Shown here: positions 1-11,016 of the stretch, piece by piece
Layout: every line of letters begins with the position of its first letter
Numbering within the stretch: the stretch's first letter is position 1
Source of the DNA: Trema orientale
Lineage: Eukaryota > Streptophyta > Magnoliopsida > Rosales > Cannabaceae
Assembly: GCA_002914845.1 (NCBI GenBank)
Contig: JXTC01000115.1
Coordinates: 662,628-726,627 of the forward strand
Direction: 5' to 3'
Length of the DNA: 64,000 bases
Translations under genes and position numbers: made by a program
The notes under the pieces: model-generated
The model's database searches: none
What the model saw: the letters and a program-made list of their open reading frames with translations, nothing else
What the model was told of the DNA's origin: nothing

Positions 1-960
1 AAAAAAAAAAACGAGGCCCAAAAATGCAAGCCCAAAAAAAAAAAAACAAAAAAACAAAAAACAAATATAGTCTAGCCAGAAAACAAATTAATCTTTCTGG
101 GTTTTGTCGGAGCTGCGAGCGAGATTCGGGCAAGCTGCAGCATTGGATCAGGTGGTGGTCACAGGCGCAGGCTGGTGCCAGCTTTCAGGTGGAGTTCGAT
201 TTGGCGAAGAGCTGGTCTCTGCTTGCCGTGGTTACGGTTGTGGAGAAACAGGGGAATGCTCGGTGGTGACCCACAACGGTGCCGGCAGGCATCTAGCCGT
301 CTTTGGCGTGCATCTATTTTCACCCAAGCAGTGGTCCACAAGTTGACTGGGTCTGGACGGGGTGAGGCGACTCGGTGCGGGACTTCATATGAAGCAATTG
401 GGTCTGGGACGCAGTGAGGCGGACTGAGACACGGGCTGGTTCTGAGGCGACTGGGTCTGCGGCGCGGCGCGGCGTGGTGAGGCGACTGGATCTGGGAGTA
501 CGAGAGGTTTGCTCGTGACTGTGGGAGGCACGGGTGGCTTGGTGGGTGGCTGGATCTCCCTGAGAAATTCTTCTTCCTCGAAGCAGACGAGGCTTTATAC
601 TGGATCAGTTGATTTGGGTTCTGCTTTTAACAAGGCTGCAAAGAACGACGTCGGATACTGTAAGCAAGCCGAGGGATTGGGATTGCTCGGCGAGACTGGG
701 AGTAGGTCAGGGGATGCAGAGGGACGTCGGCTTGGCAACGTGGGCTGGGTCTGAGACGTGCACAGGTGAGGAAGGTTTGGGCACGGGACTGAGGTTCTGT
801 TTTTTTTTTTTTTTTGATATTTGGTCAGAGTATTAGAATCGTATCTTCTCTAATATTTGATTTGGGTGAGCGAAAATGGCTTTGTTTGATTTCGTCATGG
901 TTGCAGGTCTGCTGGAGGTTTGGTTATGATAGGTTTGCTGGGTTTGTGTTTGAGAACAGG
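1..960. other. GC-rich unassigned segment
   Basis: After an A-rich start, roughly 100-790 is clearly richer in G and C than the rest of the window. A loose repeat built on TGAGGCGACTGG recurs near 362, 413, 442 and 478. Short open frames exist on both strands, but none resembles a family I know and none has a convincing start context. A run of T lies at about 800-815. This is the flank into which the 3' end of the large LINE was inserted. It could be the edge of another repeat or of a gene outside the window. Confidence 0.4.
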
Positions 961-1094
961 ATTTAGACCTGCTTTGATACCATGAAAGAATGGTTTTTTT
1001 TACTGTATATTGATTCTGAAAAACGATTACAATTTATAGAACTAATTGTTATTTTCTAACTAATTACAAATATCTCCTAATTTATTACAAATAT

Positions 1095-1740
1095 CTAATT
1101 GTAATATTTTGTAATTAATTTGATTGATATACAGAATATTTCAACAAATAGAAAGAGGCAAACAATCAATTCAGTAACAGTAGAAACAATCGCCAAATTA
1201 GTCAAACTGTGGGCTACTTTGTTACCAGAATGGGAAACAAAGTGACAAGAACCACAATTAGTCTCAGAGAAAAGTGACTTAACATCAAGATAGACTAGAG
1301 CCAAAGAAGATAAAAGGATGTTCACAGGAAAGACGATGAGCAACCCAAAGAGCATCATATTCGGCAACTAGATTTGGAATATTCCGGTGAATAGCTAACA
1401 GAAGACCTTCTTTTAATGCTAGAACAACACCTAAAATAACACCACCATCATGATCACTCAAAACTACACCAATGCTCACAAAATCATCACCAGGCTGGAC
1501 GGAGGCATCTGAATTCAATTTCACAACTCCATGAGGCGGGGCCTCCTATCCTTGCAAACAAATGTTATCGGGATCAGCCGCAACAGCTAATGTCGGACAC
1601 TTCAAAGAGACGGACTGAAATTCGTTCAAAAGACAATCTGCAACTTCAACTAAAGCAGTAGCAGAATGAGGCGAATCACCATGAATTCTTCTGTTTTGCT
1701 CATTCCAAATACTCCACAAAATCCCACAACAACGCTCCAT
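1095..1740 (-). pseudogene. LINE RNase H (RVT_3-like) C-terminal domain
   Basis: Three overlapping minus-strand frames give a plant LINE tail. The first contains LWSIWNEQNRRIHG, the linker typical of these proteins. The second contains KLNSDASVQPGDD and AEYDALWVAH, the core of the RVT_3-type RNase H. The third contains HFVSHSGNKVAHSLTNLAI, the usual end of that domain. In intact elements the domain removes template RNA during target-primed reverse transcription. The frame changes twice and a stop separates the linker from the RNase H, so this is not functional. About 100 bp of 3' UTR and a short poly(A) follow. Confidence 0.85.
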
Positions 1741-2364
1741 GATATCCCTATTAACTGCCCCAAAAATTCCAATTAACGACCCTGCTGATCATTAAATAAC
1801 CAGGGCTAATTAAAGACCAAAGACCAGCTTCCTTCCGAACTTTCTTGGCCGAAGTACAGAAGGAAAAAGAGCATGGCTACTGGATTCCACACATCCACAA
1901 AAAAAGACAGCTAGTATCAGTTTTAATACCACGACAGGAAAGATTAAATCCAGATGGAATAGCTTCATGAAATAGACGCCAAATAAACATATGAACTTTC
2001 GAACTGAGTGGCATCTTCCACAAACACTTCCACCACTGAAGGAGCAAAAATGAGATCGAACCAAACTGAGCAGAATGATCTCTAGACAAAAGTCAATAAC
2101 CACTTTTAACAGAATACTCACCATTGTCTTCATAATGCCATAGTAAACAATCTGCTCGGCCTATGATACTCAGGGGGATAGCCTTAATAACTTCTCTATC
2201 CAACGGGATAAAAAGTGCACTAATTTTCCGCTCATCCCACATTCCCGGGGCAAGAATGAGATCTTCAACTTTGTCAACACTATCGTTTGGGGCAGTAATA
2301 GGACGAAAAGAGAAAGGCCTCGGTATCCAAGGGTCTGAAAAAAATTTTAATCAATCTTCCTTGA
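1741..2364 (-). pseudogene. LINE ORF2 region upstream of and including zf-RVT
   Basis: Reading the minus strand from 2333 gives SDPWIPRPFSFRPI, then a stretch ending WHYEDNGEYSVKSGY, which is the connector after plant LINE reverse transcriptases. After a stop at that point the same frame continues with WWKCLWKMPLSSKVHMFIWR, the zf-RVT signature. This segment is the direct continuation of the piece at 24861-25222, separated from it by the 22.5 kb copia insertion. A decayed stretch joins it to the RNase H piece downstream. Confidence 0.85.
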
Positions 2365-2883
2365 TGTTAAGAGATCAACTTTATAGAAGCGATAACACAC
2401 AGCTAAAACACGAGTTGAGAAAATTTGGATAAAACGAAAAAAAGATAAGGCACACAAAAAATTTAGCGTGGTTCACCAAATTTAGGCTACGTTTACGGAT
2501 AAGGCTGTTTAAAAAGTTTACTATGAAAAAAAGATTACAACTTACTTCTCTCTAAATATAAGAAGAGAACAAAAGAACCTCTCTATTTTAAAATAGGAGA
2601 AAATACTCTCTCTAAACAAATTAGGAGAAAACTAAAGTGAGAATTAAGAAGAATTCCTAAACTTGAACCCTCTCTTATACATAAGAGAAAGATTTCTAAT
2701 GGGATGATAAATGAGGTTGAGGAGAGGGGTATTTATAGGTGAAACCCCTCTCCTATTCTTCCAATTTTTATTTCATTTTTTTTGTAATTTTCCTACACAT
2801 GAGCGGCACAATGGTTGGTGCCGTAATGCTTGAATCAGATGGGTGGCACTGAAATGGTGTCAACCCTTTTTGGCTTTTCAATA
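2365..2883 (-). repeat. 3' LTR of Copia-1
   Basis: It matches the LTR at 24352-24860 over its whole length with scattered changes. On the plus strand it starts TGTTAAGAGATC and ends TTTTCAATA where the partner ends TTTTCAACA. A purine-rich tract (AAATGGGAGA on the minus strand, near 2890) precedes it, as expected for a polypurine tract. It includes GGCAC...GTGCC-type inverted words near 2812 and 2842. Confidence 0.85.
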
Positions 2884-2984
2884 TTTCTCCCATTTGAAGA
2901 CTTGATGTTAATCATGTCTTCACACTTGCTAAATCTCTCTTTCTTTCACTTGTCAATTCTTTATATTGCTTACGTATGTGCTAA

Positions 2985-3239
2985 GCCATATGAGGATCTA
3001 CACAATTGGAACTTTCAGTATTTATTAGTTTGGTTAAAGTATTAGCTAGGTTTTTCTTGGTATAAATCTTCTTTATATCTATACTTCCATCTTCTATTAC
3101 TTCTCGAACAAAGTGATACTGAACACTAATGTGCTTTGTCCTTAAATGAAAGGTTGGATTCCTTGCAATGTGCAAGATACTCTGATTGTCACAAAATAGA
3201 GGAATCTTCTCTTGTTTGTGCCCGAGCTCCTCTAATAAC
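2985..3239 (-). pseudogene. Copia-1 RNase H C-terminus
   Basis: On the minus strand the frame gives RLLEELGHKQEKIPLFCDNQ, then HIARNPTFHLRTKHISVQYH, HFVREVIEDGSI and the tail TLTKLINTES, ending in a stop at about 2982. This is the conserved end of copia RNase H. The upstream half of the same domain lies at 10263-10665, and the two halves were separated by the SIRE-like insertion. TLTKL replaces the more usual TKP-type tail. Confidence 0.9.
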
Positions 3240-3243
3240 CTTT

Positions 3244-4292
3244 TGTTAGGTCTAAAAGTTTGGCATTCTAAATGACAAAGTTTTGAGAATGAGTGAGATA
3301 TAATTTTCTAGGTTAATTATCAATCTTTGGCGGATTAATTGAAGATTTACAGCTGGTCGAATCGTGCTCAAACCGAATCAAAGGAGCAATCATAAATCTG
3401 GACATTTTTCTAGTAATTGTTCAGAAAGTTGTTCTGGCAGATTACAACATTTATAGAAAGATTTTGATTTTGTTATTAATTTTTTCTTTATTTGATGTCA
3501 TCTAATTCACATTACCTTGGACGACTATAGAGGCTGAAATTCACATATAAAAGCTCTTCTACTCCAAAGAAATATTAATGCACTTCATTGAGAAAAATAT
3601 ATTGTAATAGAGCTTTTATTTTGTGCCCAAACTGTGAGAAAAAGAGAGCTTTTATAAAAGAGTTTTAGGAGTTTACTTTTATGTGAGGCTTAAATGTTCT
3701 TAGAGTGATTAGCTCTAGGAAAATTACTAGAGATTGTAAAAGTCCTTTGGGAGAAGGGCTGGGTGTTCTTCGGGAGAAGATAGGTTCTAGTGCATAGGAA
3801 GGAGTCCTAGTATGTGGAACTGAAAGCACGCTGTAGCAGAGAAGATTGATCCAACTATTGAGGAGAGTTCAAGAGCTTGGAGTCAAGTAAGACGAGTGGA
3901 GCTCGCTGAATGTATTGAGAGAAGAGTCAAACACGGTGGATCAAGAGCTTGGAGTCTTTCTTGTTTAAGTCATGGGTGTTTATACTTTAAAAATTTATAC
4001 TAATATGTTTCTTTCTCTAGGCGTGGCCCCATAGAGTAGGTTATTGAAAAATAGTCGAATCATGTAAAAGTCTTTAGTGTCATTTATTTTTTTTTATTTT
4101 CGTTATTATAGTTGTTTTGCCAATAGCACACATTCAATACTTCAATGTTAGAACAACAATAATACGATTAACTACTGTAACAACAGTAGAATTCATATCA
4201 CTGTTGCAACAACAACGACAATCAGTTTTTAAGCTTGCTTATTTCGAATAATAAATCGAAAAATTGGTATACCTGCAATGTTGAATCTTTCA
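3244..4292 (+). repeat. 5' LTR of the SIRE-like element (internally deleted)
   Basis: It begins TGTTAGGTC and ends TGAATCTTTCA just before the priming site. It matches the 3' LTR at 8670-10257 at both ends but lacks about 540 bp of it: after TTTTGAGAA it jumps to GTGAGATATAATTTTC, skipping the region that corresponds to about 8718-9258. Confidence 0.85.
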
Positions 4293-4294
4293 TT

Positions 4295-4306
4295 TAGTAT
4301 CAGAGC
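4295..4306 (+). other. Primer binding site, initiator Met-tRNA
   Basis: TAGTATCAGAGC lies two bases after the LTR end and differs by one base from the standard TGGTATCAGAGC complementary to plant initiator tRNA-Met. It fixes the orientation of the element as plus. Confidence 0.85.
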
Positions 4307-4365
4307 AAAGTCATAAACATTTATTTAGCGAGATTTTGGGAAGTTTCTGATTTATTTTTGCAGGA

Positions 4366-5625
4366 ATGTCATTTTTGTCTGAAGAAAGTTTAATTTCATG
4401 TCCACCCTTGTTGGATGGTACCAACTAACCTTACTGGAAGACCAGAATGAAGACACTCATCAGAGCCTTGGACATTAAGGCTTAGAGATCAATTCTTACA
4501 GGTTGGTCTTATCCTGTTGTCAAAGCTGATGATGGAACAATCTCCTTGAAATCTGAGATTGATTGGTCACCCCAGGATGATTTACTAGCAAGTTACGACA
4601 CCACGGCCCTACGTGCCATTTTCAATGGGTGCGATATAGTTCAAATCAAGCTTTCTTCATGTGAAACTGCCAAGGAGGCATGGGACATCCTTCAAACTCA
4701 TTTTGAAGGCTCAAGTGATGTTAAGTGTAATAAACTCGTGTCTCTTACTACTAGATTTGAAGAATTACGCACAGAAGAAGATGACTCTCGTTCTTATTTT
4801 TATATAAAATTGTGTGATATTACTAACGAGTATTTTGCTTTTAGTGAAAAGATTCCTGAGGCTGTTATTATGAGAAAAATTGCTAGGTCACTCTCAAATC
4901 ATTTTCAGCCTAAGATCATTACGATTGAAGAAAGCAAGAATCTTGATACCATGAAGGTAGAAGACTTGATGAGTTCTCTTCGTACTTTTGAAATGACTTT
5001 GAAACACAAAAGAAAGAATGAGTCCATTGCTTTTAAATCTATCCAAAAGATTGAGGAAGATGAAGGTGATAATCTTGCCCTACTAATGAAAAAATTTCAA
5101 AAAATTCTTAAAGAAAGTAGGCAAGCCATCGAAGCCTAAAACCTCTACATCCAAATCCTTCAAAGGTAATTCTTCCTCTAAATCTTTTGATTCTTTTATT
5201 AATAAGGATGTTAAGTGTAGGGAATGTGGTGGATTTGGTCATATCCAATACGAAAGTGCTAACACTCTTAAAAGAAATCAAAATCATGTGCAACACCATG
5301 GAGTGATGAAGAGTCTGATGGCAGCTAAGATGAAGATGACAACAATGTAAGTATTCATATCACTCCTCTTTATTTTTTAGTTCACGTTTGAAATTAAGGA
5401 AGTTGCGAATTCTGTTGCAACAAAGACTATTTGTTACAAAAATATTGCCGATGTCAATGATGTTGCAACAGAATTTGGAAAACCAGCAGACAACATAGCT
5501 GAATTTAGTTCTGACAATGGTGATGATTCAGAGGTAGATGAGGAATCATTTGGTGATGCATACAAAAATCTATATGCTCAATGGAAACGTGTTTGTGCTA
5601 AAAACCGTGGTAGTAAAAATTAATT
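4366..5625 (+). pseudogene. SIRE-like gag with degraded zinc knuckle
   Basis: An ATG at 4366 opens a frame beginning MSFLSEESLISCPPLLDGTN, which is interrupted by two stops and then stays open from about 4546 to 5139. The open part contains CETAKEAWDILQTHFEG and the helical pattern of a UBN2-type copia gag (capsid/nucleocapsid precursor, which packages RNA in cytoplasmic particles). After a frameshift, DVKCRECGGFGHIQYES at about 5209 is the zinc knuckle, but the fourth ligand is Ser instead of Cys. The remaining linker is acidic and ends at KNRGSKN before a stop. The repeated word GTTGCAACA appears in the linker. Confidence 0.85.
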
Positions 5626-6199
5626 CTCTTTTGGTTAAGTCTAAAGAAAATTCTTTCAAAAGAATTTAAGAATTGGAATTAATTATTGATGAAAAAGGAA
5701 AAAGGTTAAAAGAGATTTCTATGGAACTTGAAAGAACAATGAAACTCTCAAAATGCTTAATTCCGGTTCATCCTAATTAGATCGTATTTTGTCTTCTAGT
5801 AAGTTTTCTGGTGATGTTACTAGACTTGGTTTTAATAGTGAATGTTCAGGAACAAAAAATATTTTTGTGAAAGAATTAGTTACTGCTCCTGCCATAACAC
5901 CTTTTGTTGTAACAACAGGTTCGAAGAAAGTTTCAGCACCCATCAGCACATCTGTTGTTGCAACACCAGGGTCTCAAGCAATATTCAGAAGTGGTCTTGT
6001 TTTTGTACCATTTATAGGACCAGGAGGTAAATACTGCAAATCTGTTGCAACAACAAATTCGTTCATAACAACCTAAGGTAAGAGATTCATACCCACTTGT
6101 CATTTTTGTGGTGTTAAAGGTCATATTTGACCTAGATATTTTACAATGATGAGTTTTCTGGATAAAAATTATTTTAAAGAGTCATTTTTGGAATTTCCC
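5626..6199 (+). other. Gag-protease linker of the SIRE-like element
   Basis: The frames here are low-complexity and rich in Val, Ala and Thr, partly because the word TTGCAACA and its variants are repeated (for example near 5906, 5955 and 6049). One frame is open at 5789-6076. At about 6087 a second knuckle-like stretch (FIPTCHFCGVKGHI) begins, then stops. I take this as the rest of gag. Confidence 0.55.
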
Positions 6200-6545
6200 C
6201 AAAGAAAAACTCCAAAACAAAAAATTGATTTAAGAAATAATACTAGAAAAATATGGGTAAAAAAGACTGACCTTAATTGTTTTGCCTATTTTACCTGTGT
6301 AAGAACTGGGGCTACTAACATGTGATATTTTGATAGTGGATGTTCTAGGCATATGACAGGTAATAAGACTATTCTGGCAAATTACAAACCTATTTCTAAG
6401 GGTATGGTGACCTTTGTCGATAGAGTCAAAGGAAGAGTTCTTGGCATAAGAACTCTTGAAATTAATGGGTTTCCTAATTTGAAGAAAGTGATGCACGTAG
6501 AAGGACTTAACGCTAATTTGTGATTTGAACTTGGATGTTAGTTTC
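6200..6545 (+). pseudogene. SIRE-like aspartic protease fragment
   Basis: The plus strand encodes YFDSGCSRHMTGNK near 6330. The catalytic triad appears as D-S-G, in the DSGCSRHMTG form usual for SIRE copia proteases. It is followed by FPNLKKVMHVEGL, the conserved segment that leads to integrase. In active elements the protease cuts the Gag-Pol polyprotein. A stop precedes the motif and another follows at about 6522. No integrase follows, since the sequence moves directly toward the RNase H tail. Confidence 0.8.
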
Positions 6546-6776
6546 ACCAATGAAAAGTGTCAACTTCTTGACACTTCAGGTAAGTACATTTTGGAATAGT
6601 ATAAATCTTTGGATAATTGTTATACCTTACCTCAGAAGAAGGCTCGTAAGATGATAAATAATAAAAGATTGACCAATTTTCTGATTGAGAGAGGCTACAA
6701 AAGAGGGGAGTAGACAACACCTTTTTAAACATTTTGTTTTTGGAATATCATTACTCAAATTTGTGAGAATAAAATT

Positions 6777-6960
6777 GTGTTTGTGTCTACTTCTCAATCT
6801 AGACAAGTTTTTGTCAATTATTTCATCAGGGATTTAGTAGAATCCAAGAAAGTTGCTTTGGATTTTGTAGAAACAGAAAGGCAGCTTGCTGATATATTTA
6901 TTAAAGTCCTTGATTTTGTGAGGTTTGGTTTCCTAAAGAAAGACTTGGGAATTTATTTTT
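6777..6960 (+). pseudogene. SIRE-like RNase H tail
   Basis: The frame contains NYFIRDLVESKKVALDFV, then TERQLADIFIKVLDFVRF and FLKKDLGI, which is the very end of a copia pol. Everything between protease and this point (integrase, reverse transcriptase and the RNase H core, normally over 3 kb) has been lost. The join lies between about 6550 and 6780. Confidence 0.8.
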
Positions 6961-7025
6961 TTTATTTTTATTCTGGCCGAGAATTGCATAAATTATCCCT
7001 GTATTTTTATTTGGAAAAATCTTAA

Positions 7026-8669
7026 GATCTTAGAAAGAGTTAATTTATTCTTTTCATAAATTTGATTGTTTAATTAGATTAATTTTGAGATTTTTGTTAT
7101 TTGAATTTTTCATTGCATAGGATAGATTGAATAATCTAGATTAGATTTTGACTGATAAATATTTGATTGATCTCTTGTGTTAAAAATATTGTGTTTACAG
7201 GCATCATAAACAAATAAAGCTACCTAACACTAAAGAGTGAAAGCCATCCATGAGTAATTTGGGCCTATGTATCACAAAATATGTAGAGGATAATCTATCG
7301 TGTGGCTACCTCAGTGATTAGAGTGAAAGATACTGTTTAAGTGGAAATAAATATACTGAAAATGATACTAAAAAAAAAAAAAATAGATGCAGCACAATTT
7401 ACTTATGTGAAAAGTGGAAGAAAATTTCATGAGATCGAGAAAAAGATTTATTAGTCATTACTCAATCCAGCTCATTTAGTAAGTCCTATAATTCAGAAAA
7501 TTAATTTGATAAGACTTTTAGAATTGATTTAATTTTAAAATCATTTTTATGTTTAGAATAAATATGCTAATTCTATGATTTTGAGTTTATTCCATTTAAA
7601 AATGTTAGGGACTTTTATCATTTCTTGGCTAGATATTTCTTTTTGTATTTCAAAAAAAAAAAAAAGGGCAATCTTTTGGAAAGCTTGGCAGGATGATCAT
7701 GCTGTTTCAACAATATCCATAGCTTTCCGATTTGGTTTTAGCAAAAATCTTCTGAATTTTTTAGTTTCCTAAAATCATTTTTTTAGGGTTTTGAGCATAT
7801 ATGATATGAAATTAATTTTCTTCAAATCATAACCCTTGTTTCTTTGGCTAAGTGTCCCCTCATTCTTTTTCTTTCTTTCTAACATTTTCTCTTTCCAGTT
7901 CGGTCTACTATTTTTTACAGGTTGAAAGGAAAAGAAGTTGTTGAACCACTTGTTGCAACAAGTACCAAATCTAAGTAGAAGACAACTACTTCCAAGAAGT
8001 CCTCAACTGTTGTAACACTTCTAGTGTGATGTCTTAAGAGTCTATAGAGCTAGAGAATCTGAAAACTAATCAGGTCAAGCAGACTGAGCGACTGGAGACC
8101 ATTGAAAAAGTGCAAAAAAAGGATTCTTGACAGGTAGACAGCTGCCTTTGTTGCTTCATCAGCTGTTGTTCCTCATCCCTCTGGATCTTCCTAACTTGAA
8201 GTACTAGCATCTCTATCTGTTGCAACAAGTCCAGAAAAGCAAGCCAAGAAACAATACAAGAACATGCAGATTTGATCTTTTTGTTTGCTTTGCAGGAACT
8301 TACTGCATGGAGCTTTCTTTCTTTTGTTTCCAGAAACTTGTTTTCCTTTGTTTTGGATTTAAGATTTCGTGTTTGTTAGGTTATTTTGTTACTTTGGCCC
8401 TGTTTTGACAAAAAGGGGGAGATCATGAGAATTTTCTGTTTCTGGTATGTTTTGAGTATGATTTTATATTTTGTTTAGAGATCATGAGATTTTCATTTCA
8501 GGGGAAGCTTTCTATGATTTATATCATATTTTTTGTATTGTGATTTTGAGGGGTGTACTATTTGTTTTTTATGAGGAAATTTAACCATATGTTTTACAGG
8601 TTTTTATACTTGAGTTCTTTGTGTTATTTTTCATGTTGATTTTGCCAAAAAAGATGCCAAAGGGGAGAT
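7026..8669 (+). other. 3' region of the SIRE-like element with two purine tracts
   Basis: This AT-rich stretch lies between pol and the 3' LTR. A T-rich run and then a coding-like part (about 7920-8250, with KGKEVVEPLVATSTKSK) lie in the position where SIRE elements carry an env-like frame, but no membrane protein can be supported. AAAAAGGGGGAGAT at about 8411-8424 and AAAGGGGAGATT at about 8659-8670 are two polypurine tracts. The second abuts the 3' LTR and is the likely plus-strand primer. Confidence 0.65.
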
Positions 8670-10257
8670 TTTTAGGTCCGAAAGTTTGGTATTCTAAATG
8701 GTAAAGTTTTGAGAACTCAAGTCGATAAAAGAGATAGAGATATTGTTACAACAAGTTTGGAGTTATTACAACAAGTTTGGAGTTGTTACAACAAGTGTTG
8801 TACTACAACAACCAAAACTTGCATTTTTCTTTATATGGAAACTTTCTAGAATATAACTAAACATTTTTTATTTCCATATTTAATGATTCTGGTGATAATA
8901 TTAGTGAAGTATAAATGGAATTTTGTGTATAGCTGTATAAGATATTTTTCCTATTAATTTTCAATCAATTCTATTTATATTTACCATATATATCATTGAT
9001 TATTTCCTCATTCTTTTGTTTTTGATTGATTTTTAATTTCCTCTTATTAATCAATGAATTTGGACAGGTTTCTTAAGTGAATTCATAAGAATTTTCGTCG
9101 TTAATTATTGTTAGAAATTTCTCGTCAATTAATTAAGTTTCTATTAGTTAATTGATTTGATTTGCTGAGTTGTTGTGATCAGATTTTGTTGATCTGTTGC
9201 AATAACTTCGGATATTTAAGAAAATATTGGTTAATTTTCTTAAATCTTGGTATTTGATTGAGATATGATTTTCTAGGTTAATTATCAATCTTTAGCAGGT
9301 TAATTGAAGATTTACAGCTAGCCAAATCGTGCCCAAACCGAATCAAAGGAATAGTCATGAATCTTGACATTTTTCTAGTAATTATTCAGAAAGTTGTTGG
9401 CAGATTATAACATTTATGGAAAGATTTTGATTTTATTATTAATTCTTTCCTTATTTGATTTTAGCCAATTCACACTACCTTGGATGACCATGTAGGCCGA
9501 AATTTACCTATAAAAGCTCTGCTACTCCAAGGAAATATTAATGCACTTCATTGAGAAAAATATATTGTAATAGAGCTTTTATTTTGTGCTCAAACTGTGA
9601 GAAAAAGAGAGCTTCTATAAAAGAGTTTTGGGAGTTTGTTTTTATGTAAGCCTTAAATGTTCTTAGAGTGATTGGTTCTAGGAAAATCACTGGAGATTGT
9701 AAAAGTCCTTTAGGAGAAGGGCAAGGTATTGTTCAGGAGAAGATTGGTTCTAGTACATAGGAGGGAGTCCTATTGTGTGGAACTGAAAGCACGCCATAAC
9801 AGAGAAGATTGATCCAGCTATTGAAGGAAGTTCAAGAGCTTGGAGTCAAGTAAGATGAGTAGAGCTTACTGAACATATTGAGAGAAGAGTCAAACACGGT
9901 GCATAAAGATATGAGAGAGTCTTTCTTATTTAAGTCATGGGTATTTGTACTTTAAAATTTTCTACTAATATGTTTCTTTCTCTGGATGTGGCCACATGGA
10001 GTAGGTTATTGAAAAATAGCTGAACCATGTAAAAATCTCTGGTGTTATTTATTTTCTTTTATTTTCGTTATTGTGTTTATTTTGCCAATAGCACATATTC
10101 AATACTTCAGTGTTGCAACAGTAATAATATGATTAACTATTGTAACAGCAGTAGAATTTATCTCACTGTTGCAATAACAACGATAACCAGTTTTTAAGTT
10201 TGTTTATTTTAAATAATAAATCGAAAAATTGGCATACCTGCAATCTTGGATCTTTTA
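8670..10257 (+). repeat. 3' LTR of the SIRE-like element
   Basis: This full-length LTR (about 1.6 kb) opens TTTTAGGTC, where the 5' copy has TGTTAGGTC, and ends GGATCTTTTA. Near 8743-8810 there is a short tandem block built on TTRTTACAACAAGTTTGGAG. The part missing from the 5' LTR is present here. The last base is followed directly by the target duplication CTTTT. Confidence 0.85.
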
Positions 10258-10262
10258 CTTTT

Positions 10263-11016
10263 GAACCTAAATAGTCTTTTTGCAAGCTTGTGTAGCCGCC
10301 ATGTATTCTGCTTCTGTTGTAGATAAAGCCACAATAGTTTGTAGTTTCGAAACCCAGCTTACAACTCCTTCGGTAAGAGTGAACACATAGTCCGTAGTAG
10401 ATTTTCGTTTGTCAAGATTACCTTCAAAATCTGAATCGACATGTCCTCTGACAGTAAATTCTGATCCTGCATAACATAATGCAGTCTCTGAGGTTCCCTT
10501 GATGTACCTTAGAGTCCTTTTCACATCATTCCAATGCTCTCTACCACGATTCGCCATGTACCAACTAACTGCTCCCACCGCCTGTGCAATGTCTGGCCTT
10601 GCGCATATCATAACAAATATTAGGCTTCCCACCGCTGATGCATGTAGTACTCGAGACATCTCCATTCTCTTTGCTTCATTGCTAGGACATATTCCAGAAG
10701 ATAACTTGAAGTTAACAAGAAGTAGGATAGAAATTAGCTTACAATCTTGCCAATTGAAGCGTCACGAGATTTTCTTCAAATAATTCTTCTAAGAAAGCCA
10801 AATCTTCCTGTTACCTCTATCTCGGTGAATTTGTATCCCTAGAATTTTGTTTGCTAGTCTCAAGTTCTTCATATCAAATTCCTTAGCCAACTGTGCCTTT
10901 AATTCTTAGACTCTACCTTTGTTGGGCCTCGCTACCAACATGTCGTCTATGTACAACAATAAGATAATGAAATCACTATCTTCATCAAACTTTCTGAAAT
11001 ATGTGCAGTGTCTGAA
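10263..11016 (-). pseudogene. Copia-1 reverse transcriptase end and RNase H start
   Basis: The minus-strand frame from about 11000 reads RKFDEDSDFIILLLYIDDML, in which YIDD is the reverse transcriptase active site. LAKEFDMKNLRLANKILGIQ follows, then after stops ARPDIAQAVGAVSWYMANRG and LSTTEAEYMAATQACKKTI, the start of RNase H. The copia pol order is preserved. The segment is bounded by two later insertions: the SIRE-like element on the low side and the Athila-like element on the high side, where the duplicated target CTGAA lies at 11012-11016. In-frame stops make it inactive, although the YIDD motif is intact. Confidence 0.9.

Larger units (their letters stand above)
3240..10262 (+). mobile_element. 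SIRE-like copia nested in Copia-1 (with TSD)
   Basis: The element spans 3245-10257 and sits in the RNase H codons of Copia-1. Direct repeats CTTTT at 3240-3244 and 10258-10262 flank it. It has a 5' LTR, an initiator-Met priming site, decayed gag with a zinc knuckle, a protease fragment, only the last part of RNase H, a long 3' region with GGGGAGA purine tracts, and a 3' LTR. Integrase, reverse transcriptase and most of RNase H are absent, so it is not autonomous. The AAAGGGGGAGAT-type purine tracts and the LTR opening TGTTAGG are typical of SIRE/Maximus copia elements. Confidence 0.85.

Noticed and set aside
971..982. GCTTTGATACCA, like a minus-strand initiator-Met priming site next to TGAAAGAATGG
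   Set aside because: No matching LTR was found on the high side. The adjoining sequence is the LINE 3' UTR and poly(A), so this is probably chance or an old target site.
7920..8250. Possible env-like gene in the SIRE-like element
   Set aside because: Only short frames with stops are present, with no signal peptide or transmembrane segment. Position alone is not enough.
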